A stretch of 64,000 nt of DNA. Source: Paragonimus skrjabini miyazakii. Lineage: Eukaryota > Platyhelminthes > Trematoda > Plagiorchiida > Troglotrematidae. Positions 11,363 through 25,097 of the stretch are shown one piece after another. Each line of letters starts with the position of its first letter. Position 1 is the stretch's first letter. Both the position numbers and the translations under genes were made by a program. The stretch covers positions 83,149 to 147,148 of the forward strand of contig JTDE01000160.1 in assembly GCA_014338405.1 (NCBI GenBank), in the 5' to 3' direction. The notes beneath the pieces were generated by a model that saw only the letters and a program-made list of their open reading frames with translations, was not told the DNA's origin and made no database searches.

Positions 11363-11942
11363 NNNNNNNNNNNNNNNNNNNNNNNNNNNNNNNNNNNNNN
11401 NNNNNNNNNNNNNNNNNNNNNNNNNNNNNNNNNNNNNNNNNNNNNNNNNNNNNNNNNNNNNNNNNNNNNNNNNNNNNNNNNNNNNNNNNNNNNNNNNNNN
11501 NNNNNNNNNNNNNNNNNNNNNNNNNNNNNNNNNNNNNNNNNNNNNNNNNNNNNNNNNNNNNNNNNNNNNNNNNNNNNNNNNNNNNNNNNNNNNNNNNNNN
11601 NNNNNNNNNNNNNNNNNNNNNNNNNNNNNNNNNNNNNNNNNNNNNNNNNNNNNNNNNNNNNNNNNNNNNNNNNNNNNNNNNNNNNNNNNNNNNNNNNNNN
11701 NNNNNNNNNNNNNNNNNNNNNNNNNNNNNNNNNNNNNNNNNNNNNNNNNNNNNNNNNNNNNNNNNNNNNNNNNNNNNNNNNNNNNNNNNNNNNNNNNNNN
11801 NNNNNNNNNNNNNNNNNNNNNNNNNNNNNNNNNNNNNNNNNNNNNNNNNNNNNNNNNNNNNNNNNNNNNNNNNNNNNNNNNNNNNNNNNNNNNNNNNNNN
11901 NNNNNNNNNNNNNNNNNNNNNNNNNNNNNNNNNNNNNNNNNN
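11363..11942. other. Assembly gap (580 N)
   Basis: Run of undetermined bases joining two contigs. Open frames that cross it are artefacts. Sequence on the two sides need not be correctly spaced. Confidence 1.
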
Positions 11943-14143
11943 TCTTCTGCTTCACAATGTCCGTGCAGACAACTGCTTTAAACTGAAAACTTTATAGGGA
12001 TTCACTGCAATGTCTCTTCTCCGTAGAGCTCGCATGCATATGGTAAACCCATAATTGTTTTCAAATATTTTTAAGAAGTGCTGTTATTCTACTCAACACC
12101 ACACAATTGTGAACAGTTTCTATCAGTAGCATAATACTTTTGTCAATCAACAGTTTCCAAAAACCATAGGTACACAGAATATTCGATAGGGATTTTTATT
12201 CCAAGCCTCCGTTATAAGCTTTCTTCTTCTTGATGCAATCGGCACCTTGTCGCCGTCCCGTTTAGGATGACCTGTCCGCATTTGACTATGTGTCGCTCCT
12301 TTCATCTACTTTCCATAGTTTCACGCTCAGTAGACTTCGACATCATGGTCAAACTTGCAGACCTGCCGAATGTCGTCACAACCCTACCAATAACCCTACG
12401 TTTTGGCACTGACAAATCGAATGTCAACAGTATCAACGATCGGTTTCTACACGTGCGTGCAATGGGCAGGTGTGTTTGGTTGCCAAAACCCTGTGCTGGT
12501 AAGTAGCGGCAGCCATCGCAGGCTGAAGGCACTTTTTCGGAAGGAGTCAAGTTGAACACAAATGTTTGCTCCATGACCAACTTTTTGGAGCATCTATGGA
12601 GGTCAGGCAAGTTGACCGACAGCACTTCAAGCTGAAGGAATATTGGGGGTCATTGTTTTAGGAAGTCAACGGGACTTGGAATTTTGGGATGCAAGTAAAC
12701 ATTTTACACTTTACAGGAGTAAAGGAGGCAGACAAAATATTTGAGCAACACAGTCTCAATGCATTCGTACAAGGTCGGGTTGGTGTTACGTAGTAAAGCT
12801 GTGAGCCAAGAACGCGGACTGCGCATGGATTGTTTATACGAAAAATTAACGCATGGATTATACGCTTCAGCAAGACAAAACACAAACACACTCAATTGCA
12901 TATAACATTGGCCCCAGAACGTCAAGATTGCAACGGTTGCCGATGAGTAGTTCTTGTGTGTACCAAAAACCATTTTATGCCAAACTACACCCAAAAATTT
13001 CCTTTTGGATTTCTTCCCGTTTACTTCAGTATCCAACTATATGCTTATGCCTCACCATCGAATAGTAGTGTGAGTAGTATAATGCGCTTGCTCGGCCTCA
13101 CCACACTAATGCCGTGAACGGTGAGCATAATCAAGTGGATTGTTGAGCGACCTGCCAGTTTAAAATATAACGTGCGCAGTCCGGTGGTTGAACACTTGCG
13201 TCCCAAAGTAGACTGTCTGTATCATCGACGATGGTACACGAACAGTCGCTTCATGCACACAACCCCCTACTTACAACGAATATTGTACTGCATGACATAT
13301 GGAAGTGAGTAGCTGCTCTTCGGCGAACGACATGTTCAGAAATGTCTCATTTTTACAGTCTAAGCGCACTAAACGATTTAGTGTTCTCTTTTCGCTGCAG
13401 ACGTCATCAAACCTCTGTAAGGAGCCACCTGCCACCAATGTTCTCGCATTCCCAATTTTCCCCTAGCTATATGCGAGTAAAAATTGACTGAAACATCAGT
13501 ACGTGTCAACCGAAGTTTCGTTCATTTCTATTGTCTCAGAATAAGCGGTTAATCCCAACAATCCACTGTCCAAGTCTCTCAAAAATTATAGATCTACTAT
13601 GGAAAACAGCTTTCTCAAAGCGAAACTTCGTGGCTAATGCTAACACCTTACTCATCTATATCCCTCATCAAACAAAATATTTATTTCGATCAAAGTGAAT
13701 GATAACTGCTTAGCGCATTTCATGTGGTGCAACCCTGTATACTACTAAGCTATTCACCTCTAATTGGCTACGATGGATGTATAACGTCGAAGAACCAAGC
13801 CAACTACGGCCAGTGAGTAATCCCCTGGTTGCTTGCTCTCTTCATGAGAAGTGGCAGCAACTGCTTTGTTAACCCTAGTCGATAACGCTGCAAGAAGAAT
13901 CACCCAACCAAGCCCAAGTCTTTTCTAACTCCATGGAATTGTAATTTCCTTCGAAGGGATACGTTAGCCGATGATTCATTCTTATACTGAAGGGGATAAT
14001 TGGCAGGAAATATATTCAAGCAGTCTGCTTCAAAGTTTGTATACAGAAATACATTCTTCTTAGATAGTATGGGAGGATCTAGATTAGAGTGCCGGTCGGT
14101 ATCCGCTGCAATTCAGGTACAATTCACTACTTTAAATTTTCAG
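11943..14143. other. No gene seen
   Basis: Several overlapping open frames of 60-110 codons occur at 12267-13065 on both strands, but none has a recognisable motif and the opposing frames cannot all be real. No repeat identity was assigned. Confidence 0.45.
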
Positions 14144-14320
14144 GCTATTTGGTTCGATTTTGTGTACGCTGTATATGAGTTAATTCCGGATGAACAACCT
14201 AGGCGGACTGAAATTATGAGACTTCGGCGACCGCTCTATTCGACCTCGTCATCCGATCCACGGCTTACACAACGCAATGCCAAAATAATTGCCTACTGTT
14301 CTAGAAAGAGGGGGATGTAG
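14144..14320 (+). CDS. Possible terminal exon of an unidentified protein
   Basis: A splice-acceptor-like 'aaattttcag' ends at 14143 and is followed by 58 open codons to the TAG at 14318-14320. The predicted peptide is charged and non-repetitive: AIWFDFVYAVYELIPDEQPR, an RLRRPLYST block, then a lysine/arginine-rich end CSRKRGM. It looks more protein-like than the surrounding frames. The same frame is open upstream to an ATG at 14000, but that part reads like noise. I do not recognise the family. No polyadenylation signal is obvious just downstream. Confidence 0.35.
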   Translation, partial: AIWFDFVYAVYELIPDEQPRRTEIMRLRRPLYSTSSSDPRLTQRNAKIIAYCSRKRGM

Positions 14321-16052
14321 CTTTGTGTTGCTGAAACCAATCCTGGCCAAGAAAACCTGATTGATCGCACATACGATTGTCCTAAAAGTAGTCACAATCA
14401 GGCACTTGAAAAATTGGCATCTGTGACATTTATCTAAAATGAATATGGTCTTATCGTTCTCGCTGTCGCTTAATCTGCTCATGCCACAAGCCCGTGATCG
14501 CACTGCCTAATCGTAAGCGCGCAACTACGAGGGTTAAAGACAGAACAACATAGCTCATTTTTAATATAATATAGACCAATATTATTCCTGTCAGACTTTA
14601 CGAACTCCGTAATGCATTGTTACAATTCCCTCAGAAAGCCTTTTAATACTTTTTTGAACTTCTCTTAATGCCTCCAATGAATTCGCAAGTAAAAGCTTCC
14701 TCGTCACCACACGTGGAAATCCAGTTTTTGTTCAAGACTCATGTTTTCGAAGTATTTTTATAAAATATACAAGTTAGGATGTTATGACCCGTTTGCTGAT
14801 GTGTTTGGTGTAGTGATCAGATTGTCAAATCGTCTGTGATATAAAAACACAACTGTGCTGTCAATTTCAATTGTTGAGTGTGAGAGCTGAACTTCTCAAA
14901 CAGGTCGAAAATTCCTTAACTTGTGTACAATGTAACGGCTATTTCTTAAAGACGGATGTGTCTGAGTTCTTAGATGCGATAAGTTAGTTGTATCAAAAGC
15001 GAAGATAGTGACTCGGTGGTACTGGGATTAAAGAATGCAGTTCACGTACTGGTGATTATAACGTATGGTATAGTCACCAGCATTTTCAACAGCTAAACTG
15101 CAACCCAGTACTTCAGAAAAAAGAATTAACTGAAAATGTCTAATTGACTAAAAAGACCGTAGTTAAATTTGGGCAACTAAATCGTTAACTGCCTACCATT
15201 ATCTAAGTGGCTCTGCTATCTATATCTTCCCCTTTTTTCCTCTTTCGTTTTTAGTCTGACTATTGTATGGCAAGTTATTATGTGAGTAACTCATTGATGT
15301 ATCGGTTTTGCTAGTAGCTTGAAATCCTGAGACTAAAAGTAATCAAAAAACAGTAGGTTGGCGATGCGTTCAAAAGGAGCACATAGGTGCTAATATGTGA
15401 AGCATTAAGTGCTCCAAGGTTGTAAAATACTCAAGATTTTGGACATATAGTGCTGACTTTTTGACTGATGCAAACATGTCAGAAAAACTGGAGAATAACA
15501 TCATATTACAACTAGATTTAACACTTAGACTATATCAGATAGGTGAGAACAGTTTAATTATTCAGATGGAACAGCTGACAGGTAACGAAACTTTCCTGCT
15601 GTCCATTGCTTTCGTTAGCAATTACGCTGTATCAGTGTAATTGGAGATGTATGGTAACAACCAGTGAAATAACGGTTGTCTTGGCAGTTCTGGCTGATCA
15701 TTAGAGGATGAAAGCAAACACAACTAACGGAATTGACAGGGAGCCAGGGTAACAACGAGAAGGTATCACACCCACATGATGACGTATACTGGAGGCCAGA
15801 CTTGATTATTCAATTCGGTTAGTCAACTGTGATCAATAAATTCGTCATATGAGGCAATACAATATCGACTGTCACAATTACATCGATTTATTATTCCGTG
15901 GAATACCGAATCCTCACTAGTTTTCATTCAAAAACATTATTCGATCGAGTGCCAAATGTCGCAGCCACCGATACTTACCAGCTGGCTCGAATAAGTTCCT
16001 TAAAGTCTTACGATGTTGTTTTGCGTTAATCTGGTATCGACCGTTCTATTCA
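14321..16052. other. No gene seen
   Basis: Very AT-rich, stop-rich sequence on both strands. No repeat or RNA gene recognised. Confidence 0.5.
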
Positions 16053-16316
16053 GTGCAGACATTTCACTCTAAAATGGCATTTCCCTTTTCAATATGTGAG
16101 CCTCGGTTATGGCGATATATTGGGGCGCCTGAGATTTCTTTTTCAATTGCTCTTATTGTCCCCGAAGAACTTTTTACTCTAAGCATCTTTTCACCGGAGA
16201 AAAAGGTCGATTCTATACAGCTAACCGACAACCAGCGTCACACCGTCAAGAGCCAGACTGTAGAAAGTCTTACGCCATTACGTGATTTCCTCCTGAAAAC
16301 CATTCATGCAAGTTGA
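16053..16316 (+). CDS. Unidentified open frame, possible exon
   Basis: 87 codons from ATG 16053 to the TGA at 16314-16316. The middle is hydrophobic (FSIALIVPEELFTLSIFS) and the C-terminal half is polar, with paired VKSQTVESLTPL. No family is recognised, and no clear splice acceptor or start context supports it. It could be a chance frame. Confidence 0.2.
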   Translation: MQTFHSKMAFPFSICEPRLWRYIGAPEISFSIALIVPEELFTLSIFSPEKKVDSIQLTDNQRHTVKSQTVESLTPLRDFLLKTIHAS

Positions 16317-17071
16317 TGTTCAAAACGAACCATATTATTATCCCAACTTATCCCGTTACTTTGATTAGTATTGTCACAGCACATAGTCCATTACCGAATC
16401 AGCTGCGCATATTAACATACATAGTGCTCCGTTGAGCGTCACCGCTCCCAGTATCCGAAAGTCAGATTGGGAAATTTCTGCTTTTGCTGAAAAATGTTAG
16501 GCATAGTTATGAATTTACTGTTTACTCAGATACACAACGACCTAAGAATATAGCATGATTCCTTAAGGTATCTTTGGCTGGTTTGGTCAGAATCATGAGG
16601 ATAAAAATATAGGTATTGAATAGGACATAACGACGAATGTAATCGCTCATCCGACCGGTTTATGGGTAGGAAATTCTCACACTTGAGAATGGTTGCTCGG
16701 CACACTTCCTATAATGGGTAATTGACCGACTGAAACTAACTCTCGCATTGACCAGGTTCTCAGGGGCTCTATTGACTAGAGTTGTAACATTGTGAGTAAA
16801 ATTGTTAACTACCACTTTAGGCTTCGTCAGACAAACGTTACCACAAATTGCGTCCTAATGCGAATACATTTATCAAAGCTGACGGGTGCTCAGCTCATAT
16901 CAGTCAGCATCTTAGACAAATTAATAATTAGGAATGTTGCTCAACCGGTTGAAAGAAATCGATAGATTCCATTTCATTGATAAATTTTGATCACTGAGCC
17001 ATCGGTGATTATTGGTAGATAATTTAGCATGTCTCCTAAAAAAACGATAGGGTGACGTAAGTAATATTTAC
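16317..17071. other. No gene seen
   Basis: No supported feature. A perfect 7-bp hairpin (ATTCTCA/TGAGAAT) near 16673-16690 is the only local structure noticed. Confidence 0.45.
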
Positions 17072-17290
17072 AGGTAGTGGATGAAGAATGTTACCCTCCG
17101 GAGAATGATAATGTCTGATACTCCCCGGTTGTTTATGCCGCGGAAGAGGGTTTACTTGAAAGACTCCACCCCGAGTCTGACTCAAATGTCTGACCAGCGA
17201 GACAACAGGATACAGGGTCTTCTTGAGAAACCCTACCCGGAACCAATGACTCAAGAGTCTGACTTATTTGGCAGTGAGGAACTTTCCTAA
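17072..17290 (+). CDS. Unidentified polar open frame, possible exon
   Basis: An acceptor-like 'atatttacag' precedes the frame. From ATG 17081 it runs 69 codons to the stop at 17288-17290. The product is hydrophilic, rich in Pro, Ser, Glu and Arg, with PRLFMPRKRVYLKDSTP and an acidic end ESDLFGSEELS, reading as a disordered tail. No family is recognised. The local sequence is noticeably less AT-rich than its flanks. Confidence 0.25.
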
Positions 17291-17784
17291 CCCAAGGGCG
17301 CAGTGAATAAGACAATGACGACTGATTCTGAGCATGCTACGCACAATGGATGTATTCGAAGCTGCATCAAGATTTTGGATGATACTGGATTTTTAGATCG
17401 TACTGAATAATACGCCGGTTGAACCGCTGGTTGAAGACGCTATCCGAAATTCCAGCGTTCCGCAGTCACTGACGCACCTGCATTCACAGCATTTCTGGTC
17501 ATTCGGTTTTGTCTTCCTTCTTCATTATTTTCGGTGGTTTTGAACCTTTAATTAGCGTTTTCTGGTTAAACTCAAGGTTGATGATGATGAAGAGCACAAG
17601 AAATTGTAGTCAAGTGTGTAGGTTTGATAGTCTGACCGTCTCTCGGGAGAGTTCATTAATGTAATGTCCATGGTGTTTACTTCTCTAAAACGAACGCCAG
17701 AGTTGAACTTTTGTTCACAATAAGGATATGCATTATTGGATATGCATTATTGTGAAGTTCTATTAAACTGTTGCAGAACCTCCT

Positions 17785-17878
17785 AACTCCTGGTAAAACT
17801 TTAGGCGTCGAATGACTTTAAACCTGTGACAATAACCGCGCTGAGCGATGTTTTACGTGCTCTACCAACTTCAAGATG
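17785..17878 (-). repeat. Diverged tRNA-like repeat, family A, antisense copy
   Basis: The reverse complement reads 'gttggtagagcacg' (A-box-like), then 'cacaggtttaaagtcatt' in the position of the B box. The end 'acgcctaaagttttacc' follows family A ('gcggaagccctgacttttcac') with mostly transition differences. The acceptor-stem pairing is lost. This is an old copy. Confidence 0.4.
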
Positions 17879-20508
17879 AAGGAAGTTTTTAAGGTTTTCC
17901 AATGTCCTTATATTTCGTACTATTCAGTAGCCTTAGCAAATCAACCGGGAAAATAATGTCCGTACAAGTATTTTTTCGTTCTAATTGTTAGACAGGATCC
18001 AAAAAATTGTGAATCCCATCGAAGCGATAGCATGGTCTCATTGAATGAGTTTACGAAGACGACTGATTTAGCCGACAAGATGAATGCAGCAATCATATTG
18101 TCATATTTTGAAGTGTTATCTTCAACTATTTTAGTACAACTGTCTTTGAGTGGCATAAAACCTACCACTATAGCTACAACGGTCAGAGTGTTACAAGCGC
18201 CATGCACGTCGATGTTTTTTATGGGCTTACCTGGTAGTTTTACATGCTTTTTTGAAGAAGAAATGTTATACTTTTTTTCCGAATAATCTGACTGTAGCTA
18301 TTTTGTTCGCGAACCCCTCGAAAAAAAATACACAATATAAGCGTAGGTTTCTGATTCCACGGGAAAAGATAAGAGTTTCGGCAAGCAAGTAGTAAACAAA
18401 AAGTATCTGTCGACGTGGTCCTGATGACCCGCTAACAATGGCAAAACATGTTCGAGAAAGCTCTGCAGATAGTAGAACAAAAAGAGGGTTATTTAACCGA
18501 TTTAGTCTTAGAAATATTACTTTTAATCACAATTTCGAAGAACAACATCATCACTAACTCAGTATGGCATGGTTTCATAATATAGTCTACTAATAATTGG
18601 TAACTCATACGCCAACGAATCCATTCTGTTACAGGTTGCTGTCAAGCGTTGTGTAATACCATTTTCAGGAACCATAGAGTCTGACTTGACTCATCTGGCC
18701 TCGCTATGCTCACAGGATACGCATTTTTGTCGCCGTGAAGTGCACATTTAAACCATTCGGCGTTCGTGCGTACCTTATTGCAAGCAACTGGGGTTTTGAT
18801 TGTTCAGTTGCACAGGAATACCCAATTTCAAGTATTAATTTTCAACCAGCATTTGTGTTGTGTTTGTTTTTACGAATGAAATCAAACTTAGGTCAGTAAT
18901 GACATCCTTCGAATAAATGCATGTCTATAGTGTCATTTTGAACTTTTAGTAGACCATTGCAAACCGAGATTTGACCCAATTTCTCTGATTATTCCGACCA
19001 CATGCTTCAGTAGGTTGGAAAAATATAAATAAAACTCTGTCATTTTTTATGTTTTACAATGTGTTCTACCGTGCCTAGTTGCTTTCCTTAACTGCTGTTG
19101 ACCAATCCTTAATATTACTGTTATTGTTTAGAAATAAGTATTGTTTTGCAAGGCTATCTACTTAACTGTGACAATTGTACGGCAAACAAACTGGCTGGCT
19201 AACTTGTTGACCACTTGACATTTCCGTTCGAGGACTCTTTGCAATTATTAACAATCATCTGTTGTCTAACTTGACCCATAGTGTTTATGAGGATGAAGTG
19301 TTATTTTCTTACTGCAACAGTCTACTTGTATGGTTGTGTAATGCTTGTGTAAAAGTTCATTTTCCAACTAATCCAAACGTGTAAGATGTCAATTTACCCA
19401 ATATTGTATTATACAGAACTATGCTCCGTGCATTATGAAATTACTCGATTCCAAACGCATTTTTACTAGCCGTGTTGCGTAATATATATCAACAGGTGCA
19501 TACCCACTAAAAACTGGTTAATTTTCTCTTGAAGTAGCTTTTACAAGCATTTTTTACTACGCAAGACCCAAAGTTGCAAATCTACAATCCATAGACTAAT
19601 TGCTGAGAACTCGAAACGAACGAAAAGAATTGACTTTCATTGACGATTAAGATAAGGGCTGGTGGCAGATATGAGGAATTTAGTTGTTAGAAGCCATAAT
19701 CAACTTATATTCGGCGGTGAAAACTTCGAGTCGAAAGCTCTTTTTTTAGAAATAAGTCGGGTACACTTTCTCTCCAAATTAGAAAGGTATATTCAGCTAT
19801 GCATGTATGTAAAGGAAAGACGTTCGTTAACCCGCTGTTTAAATAATAGTGTAGAGAGAAGAGAATTCTGCGTTTTGATTATCTTGGGGATGAAAAATAG
19901 GGGTGAAACCGAATGCAACTCATTGAAGGTTAAAAACATCTGAAGAGGGGGCACATAAAGCTAGTACAGAATAACGTTTAGGGTGAGGTTGCCCACGAAA
20001 AGGAAGAAAATGAGAAAGTAATTCACGATTGAAAAGAGACTGAATATCATGGAATTTCTGGTTAGTCTTTCTCAAGGAGAAACGAACTACTGAAAAATCC
20101 CTATGATTGCAAAAGCCACGATCATTAGCGACTGAAGATTGAATTATATACTTCAAATTTTTCTGTACCTGTCGGTCACTACAACGTCTTTAGCAACTTA
20201 TACGAAAATCCTGGTCGCGTGGACATCACCTGATGTGATACTCCGTTACTTCTCGAAAACGTCCGGAAGCATTTACGCTATTCCCAGGTGAACACCATTG
20301 AGCCACTAAATATGATAATTCGATCACGTCTAACGTTAAATCAAGGGTACAATGGTCAACAAGGTTCGATTTCAAACTTACATGTGGTCAAGGCTGTTTT
20401 GTACTAAAGGGTTCCAATTGAAGCTAAACTGCAGTTTAGAGTGTTTTCGAAAGAAGCTGGTTGGAATGAAAACACTGCAATCAGAAATGGATAGTGTTCA
20501 GTTTATAT
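17879..20508. other. No gene seen
   Basis: Open frames at 17941-18286 (both strands) and 19662-20156 show no recognisable motif. No other feature supported. Confidence 0.45.
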
Positions 20509-20528
20509 GTATATATATATATATAAAC
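20501..20528. repeat. TA microsatellite inside a palindrome
   Basis: An alternating TA run is flanked by 'gtttatat' and its complement 'atataaac', so the whole 28-base tract can fold on itself. Confidence 0.85.
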
Positions 20529-20795
20529 TAAATCCCTGCTATTTGGCAACAATGGATAAGTAATCGGACCTGCAGCCTAGTCTTGCATACTATAACTGTT
20601 GAATAGTATGATCAAGGAAAGTTGCCGCAGATGTGCAAGCAGTACTTCAAGGTTGGACGTAGTTTAGATATACAAATTGAGATATTTAAAGGATGTGTAA
20701 CTAATATAAACTTCAAAAGTAAAATGTTTTTCATCCTAGAGACGAGTAACTGAAAGTGATATATGTTTTGGCAAATATAACTTATAGGAAGACAG

Positions 20796-20813
20796 TTAGC
20801 CCAAAAGGGCTAA
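20796..20813. repeat. Perfect 7-bp hairpin
   Basis: TTAGCCC, four A, GGGCTAA. No link to a gene or to a terminator function is visible. Confidence 0.7.
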
Positions 20814-23800
20814 GTCTCCAATGTGAAATATTTGCAATGAAGGTGAACAGAGCGGCTTGTAGGAGCAAGCAGATTCTGTGCGATTAACCTACATGGTATG
20901 GTTAAGACAGTGGTTAATATGAATGTCAACAGTGGATGATTTTAGTTCTTATTATACTAAATTTGATTTGTCCTTTTCCGTGTGAACAGTAGAAGTAGTT
21001 GAATACTTTGAAAAATACTCCGGAAATTTATTTATGAGAAAATTCAACTTCCGCTGTAGTCAGTTCTTTGGCACTGCTTTTTTGAATACTTCCTAGAAAT
21101 ATGTTTTTTAATGTACTTAGACATTCCATTAGTATTTTTATGATTAGTCAGCAAAATATGTGGAATTTATGAATAAATAACCAAAATTGATTAGTTCTTT
21201 GGAAATTCAGGCAAACTCATTCGATAAATAGTAGGTCTGAAGGGATGACACAACTCAGAACACAGTTTTCAACCAATAATCTAGAACTGCAGCAGGAAAG
21301 TCAGTAACATGTGGCCAAGAAAGGCTATCATTTGGCTGACTGACGTTTTAGTTTTTAAATCCTTTATTCCGAAAGAAAGAAACGTTTGATAAAAAACTAT
21401 CTTCTGATGAATTGTTCCTGTGCAAAAAAAACAAATCCTACGTAGACAGTTCAACAGGTTCATGTCAAGTAACTAGTTACAGGTTATTTGCTATTTTGAT
21501 TGGTATCATTTTTAAGAGCAGGGGGTAAACACTTTCATGACGTTATATTGTGTTATAAGCAATAAGTGAAGAGATATCCACCACTGAAGATTCTCCGTTA
21601 AGTTAAACTGTCTTTCGTGCGAAATAAGAACGTCGGATTTGTGGTGAACGCGATTTACCGTTGACCTGAACAAATCCCGGTAGATTGTGAGATTGCCTGA
21701 TTTAATGGATATAACTACAGGAAAAAGTTTTCATTTCACTGAGAGAGTGTTACGCGTTTTTCTTTCAAGCAATAGTATTTTTGGTAAGCTTTTCTACGAG
21801 CTTTCAACAATTAAGAGATTGGCAATAACGTTAATTCTTAACGACTAGAAATGAAACATTCTGATAATAGAAATAATAAGGTTTAGAAATTGACAACTAA
21901 ACAAGTTTACTGCATTTACAAGCTCATGTATAAGCATCCAAACCTGCAGATAATATATAATTAGCATAGCTATAAAAAAAAGTGCGTTTAAAAAAGTGGA
22001 AAAACCGTTAACTTAAGATGAACGTGAAGAAAATTATAACCCTCAAACATTTGAACTAATTTGTAGAGTTAGAGACATTTTCTGACTTATGTAGGTAAAC
22101 TGTGTTTCAACTGTAAAAATATTTTGAACCAGTGGGATACGAGAATTCTCAATAAGAATATTCGCGAAACATTTCCATAAACTGCCTTTGTCAATTCCAT
22201 TAAAAGCCGCACTGAAACATAAACAGCAGTCATATTGGGAACAAACCAGGTCAGTAGTTTTATCTTGTAATGACATCACTGTTAGATTCGCCCGGTTATT
22301 TGTCATTAGAAGGTCTTGTGCCAAACCTCAATGATAGCGTCATCTAACCGTATATGCTACCTCTACGACACACACGAAAACCGGCCTCAATAACTACGAT
22401 GTTGAGAAGACTTTCTCACAAAACATGAACACAACAAACCGGATGGTTTGGTAACCGAAGACCTTTAGCTAATAGATCACCAACGTACATATCGTAGAAA
22501 AGTTACTTCCGCACGAAAGACACCATGATCAGGCTAAACAGTTCACAGCAGGTGGTACAAAGATGCACGTCCGTCTATGTGTACCGCTGTAACATTTGTG
22601 GTAAGCTAGTCCGTGTATGTAAGCTACGGGCAGCTACCTCTAACTCGAGCCACGTGGTGTACAAAGCGGTGGCTTGGTAATGGGCGCTTATACAGCCATG
22701 GACGTGCCAAATTGCAAGGAACGTATGGAATTGACACTATGTTCTACATTGGCAGTATTTAACTCGATATAGAGAAATGCCGCCAGTTTCAACAAATTCG
22801 ACGTTAACAGAAAGCACATCTACTTTGTTTAATTAGACAGCAAGAAAGAAGTGGTCAACATAGTGATGGATAATAGCAGCAAACTGCTGTCATGAACTCT
22901 GACAGTGGTACAACATTTTGCACCTGTTTGAAGTTGTTTGACACGAATCTGCCTAGATTTTTGTCTGAAGTTACGAGAAGAAACGCTACCGTGCATTGTA
23001 GAGATGCAGCTGGAAAACCTTGAGACAACAGCCAGGTGCTGCAAAGATTAAAGGTTAGTTAATGTACATTAGCGAAAGATGAAAGATCAGGGTATGAAAC
23101 TTCACACTGTGAGAATGAACGTTGAGTGTGTCTGAATTTAAGCGTGTGATTGCTCTTCTCAACGTCTTCATCTGTGATGGAACTGCTCCTATCTATCACA
23201 CTTTTCTGACTGAACTGCATAAATCAAGACTGCATGAGTGAAAAATTCGACAACGATTAACTAACGGCCATTTCGGAGGTGCACAAAAACCGCTTGTCAT
23301 CTGTGAGACATTGTCACCGCTCAATTTCATGGGTATTACTATCAAACTAGAAGTTGCAAACATCTTCTGCGGAGCTAATTCGCTCAGTAACACCAGTCAA
23401 CTGGAAATGTGCGTGATGTAGTTACGAGACTTCAGCTGGTAGGACTCTCTTATCAATAGTGAATGTACGATTTCGAAAGCAAAATTGTCTACACGACCGT
23501 TTTTGTTTATTGAGTTATTCTTACTGAGTTTCATTTCAGTTTATTCCATACTGATTTTGTTAGATGAAAAACAACTGAGTTTGTGAACAGACCGTATCAT
23601 GTATTCCTGAGGGGGTTCCATGGATCTGATTTTTTTCACAACAAACCCAAATCGCTCCAAATCACAGCAAAGTACTGTGATAAGAGATCACCAGTTTGAA
23701 TGAACAAATTTGGCTTTCATTACCTTTTTCTAATCAATGTGTTTCGTTATTATAAACAATGTTTATCTTTACTTGTTTGGTCAGGTAGCGTCAGCTCTTA

Positions 23801-25097
23801 ATCGATAACAACAGTTCTCACAATTACAATTACAGTTTTAATTTGAAATGGAATGATGGGGCTTTTATTTTTTACCACCACCCGATTGAAAAATTGGTTT
23901 CTAGGTTTTCACAGTTTCAATGTAAATAAAGAGCTTCAAGAAGTCTGCAAGCGTTAATTTATATTGAACGCCAACTGGTCATATTTGGAATTAACTTCCA
24001 AGTAAGCTTGTCTTCTGCATGTTTCAACATATTGTGCACGACATTTCAAAAATACTCAAATTTAATTAGGGTCACGCCAATCTTTTCACTGACTTCGATA
24101 ACTAACCTAATTAACGAGTGAAATTCTTCTAGATGCCAAATGCGAAAACTTAGCTAATTAGTCTGGATAACAGTATAACCCTGCAATGTAGGTTACAACT
24201 GTATGGTTTGGCAGTATCATGTTTCATTCCTAACGAAAACAGGTAGTTAGTTACCGATCATGAAAGTGTGATTATTTATAAAACCTAACTGATTAATTAC
24301 TAGAATAGAGTCGACTGAAACAAGAACGTTATGCTACACTTTTTCTGGACCCTTTTTAGTTGGTTGGGGACAAACAGAATAAACACATTGGTGGACAGAG
24401 TTAGCAAACATTGAACGTACCATCATAATGTATCAAAGTACTCTTGCTATGACTTACCATGTTTTGTATCGATGATTACGAATGCAAAGTCAAGTTTGAT
24501 GTTTGAGCAACATCATCGACATCAGAATAGTCTACAGTCAAATAAACGTTCGACCTATGGTTCAAACTCAACAACGTGCAATAATGACAGATAGGAGTTA
24601 TTCTCAGTTATTCCTAAACTATCCCCAAAATTTCATCGATCAGGGATCTAAACCCTCTTTCATCAAAAGTCTACCTAATTTGTTACACATAGTCAATGGA
24701 AAACTGTGAATCATCTTAACAACACCTACATTTCATTCTCTCGTAGAATCATATTCCAATGAGTTTATTCTAAGTCAGTAGTCTGGGCGCGAACATATCA
24801 GAATTGTTCTTTTGCCTTCCAGTTTCAGCCATTTTGGCATTGTTTTACTTTTGTTGTCTACTTCTGAAGTTGTTGTTAGAAAAGTGGTGTATTTCTGGCT
24901 ACTGCGAAAACAAAAACTATTTCAGAGGTACTTGGGTATTTTGTAAGTTTTTGAAATTCTATGCAAATTAAAGATGTCTTGAATGTGCATATTCGGCAAT
25001 ATCAGGTAACTGTTAATTAACGGTGCAGTTTGATTTTTATACAAATTGAACATCATTCACAATCAATCTAAGTTGTTATATTTTCTCAGATTTTACA
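20814..25097. other. No gene seen
   Basis: Stop-rich on both strands. Frames at 21281-21463, 22043-22324, 22829-23044, 23196-23393 and 24503-24709 lack motifs. The part 22340-22760 is less AT-rich, but no repeat partner was identified with confidence. Confidence 0.45.

Noticed and set aside
11296..11997. Long open frames of more than 200 codons on both strands
   Set aside because: They consist almost entirely of the N gap.
12302..12625. 107-codon minus-strand frame as a gene
   Set aside because: No recognisable motif, overlaps an equally open plus-strand frame, and has no start or splice support.
17725..17755. Short tandem duplication of 'ggatatgcattatt'
   Set aside because: Only two units of about 14 bases; common slippage product without further context.
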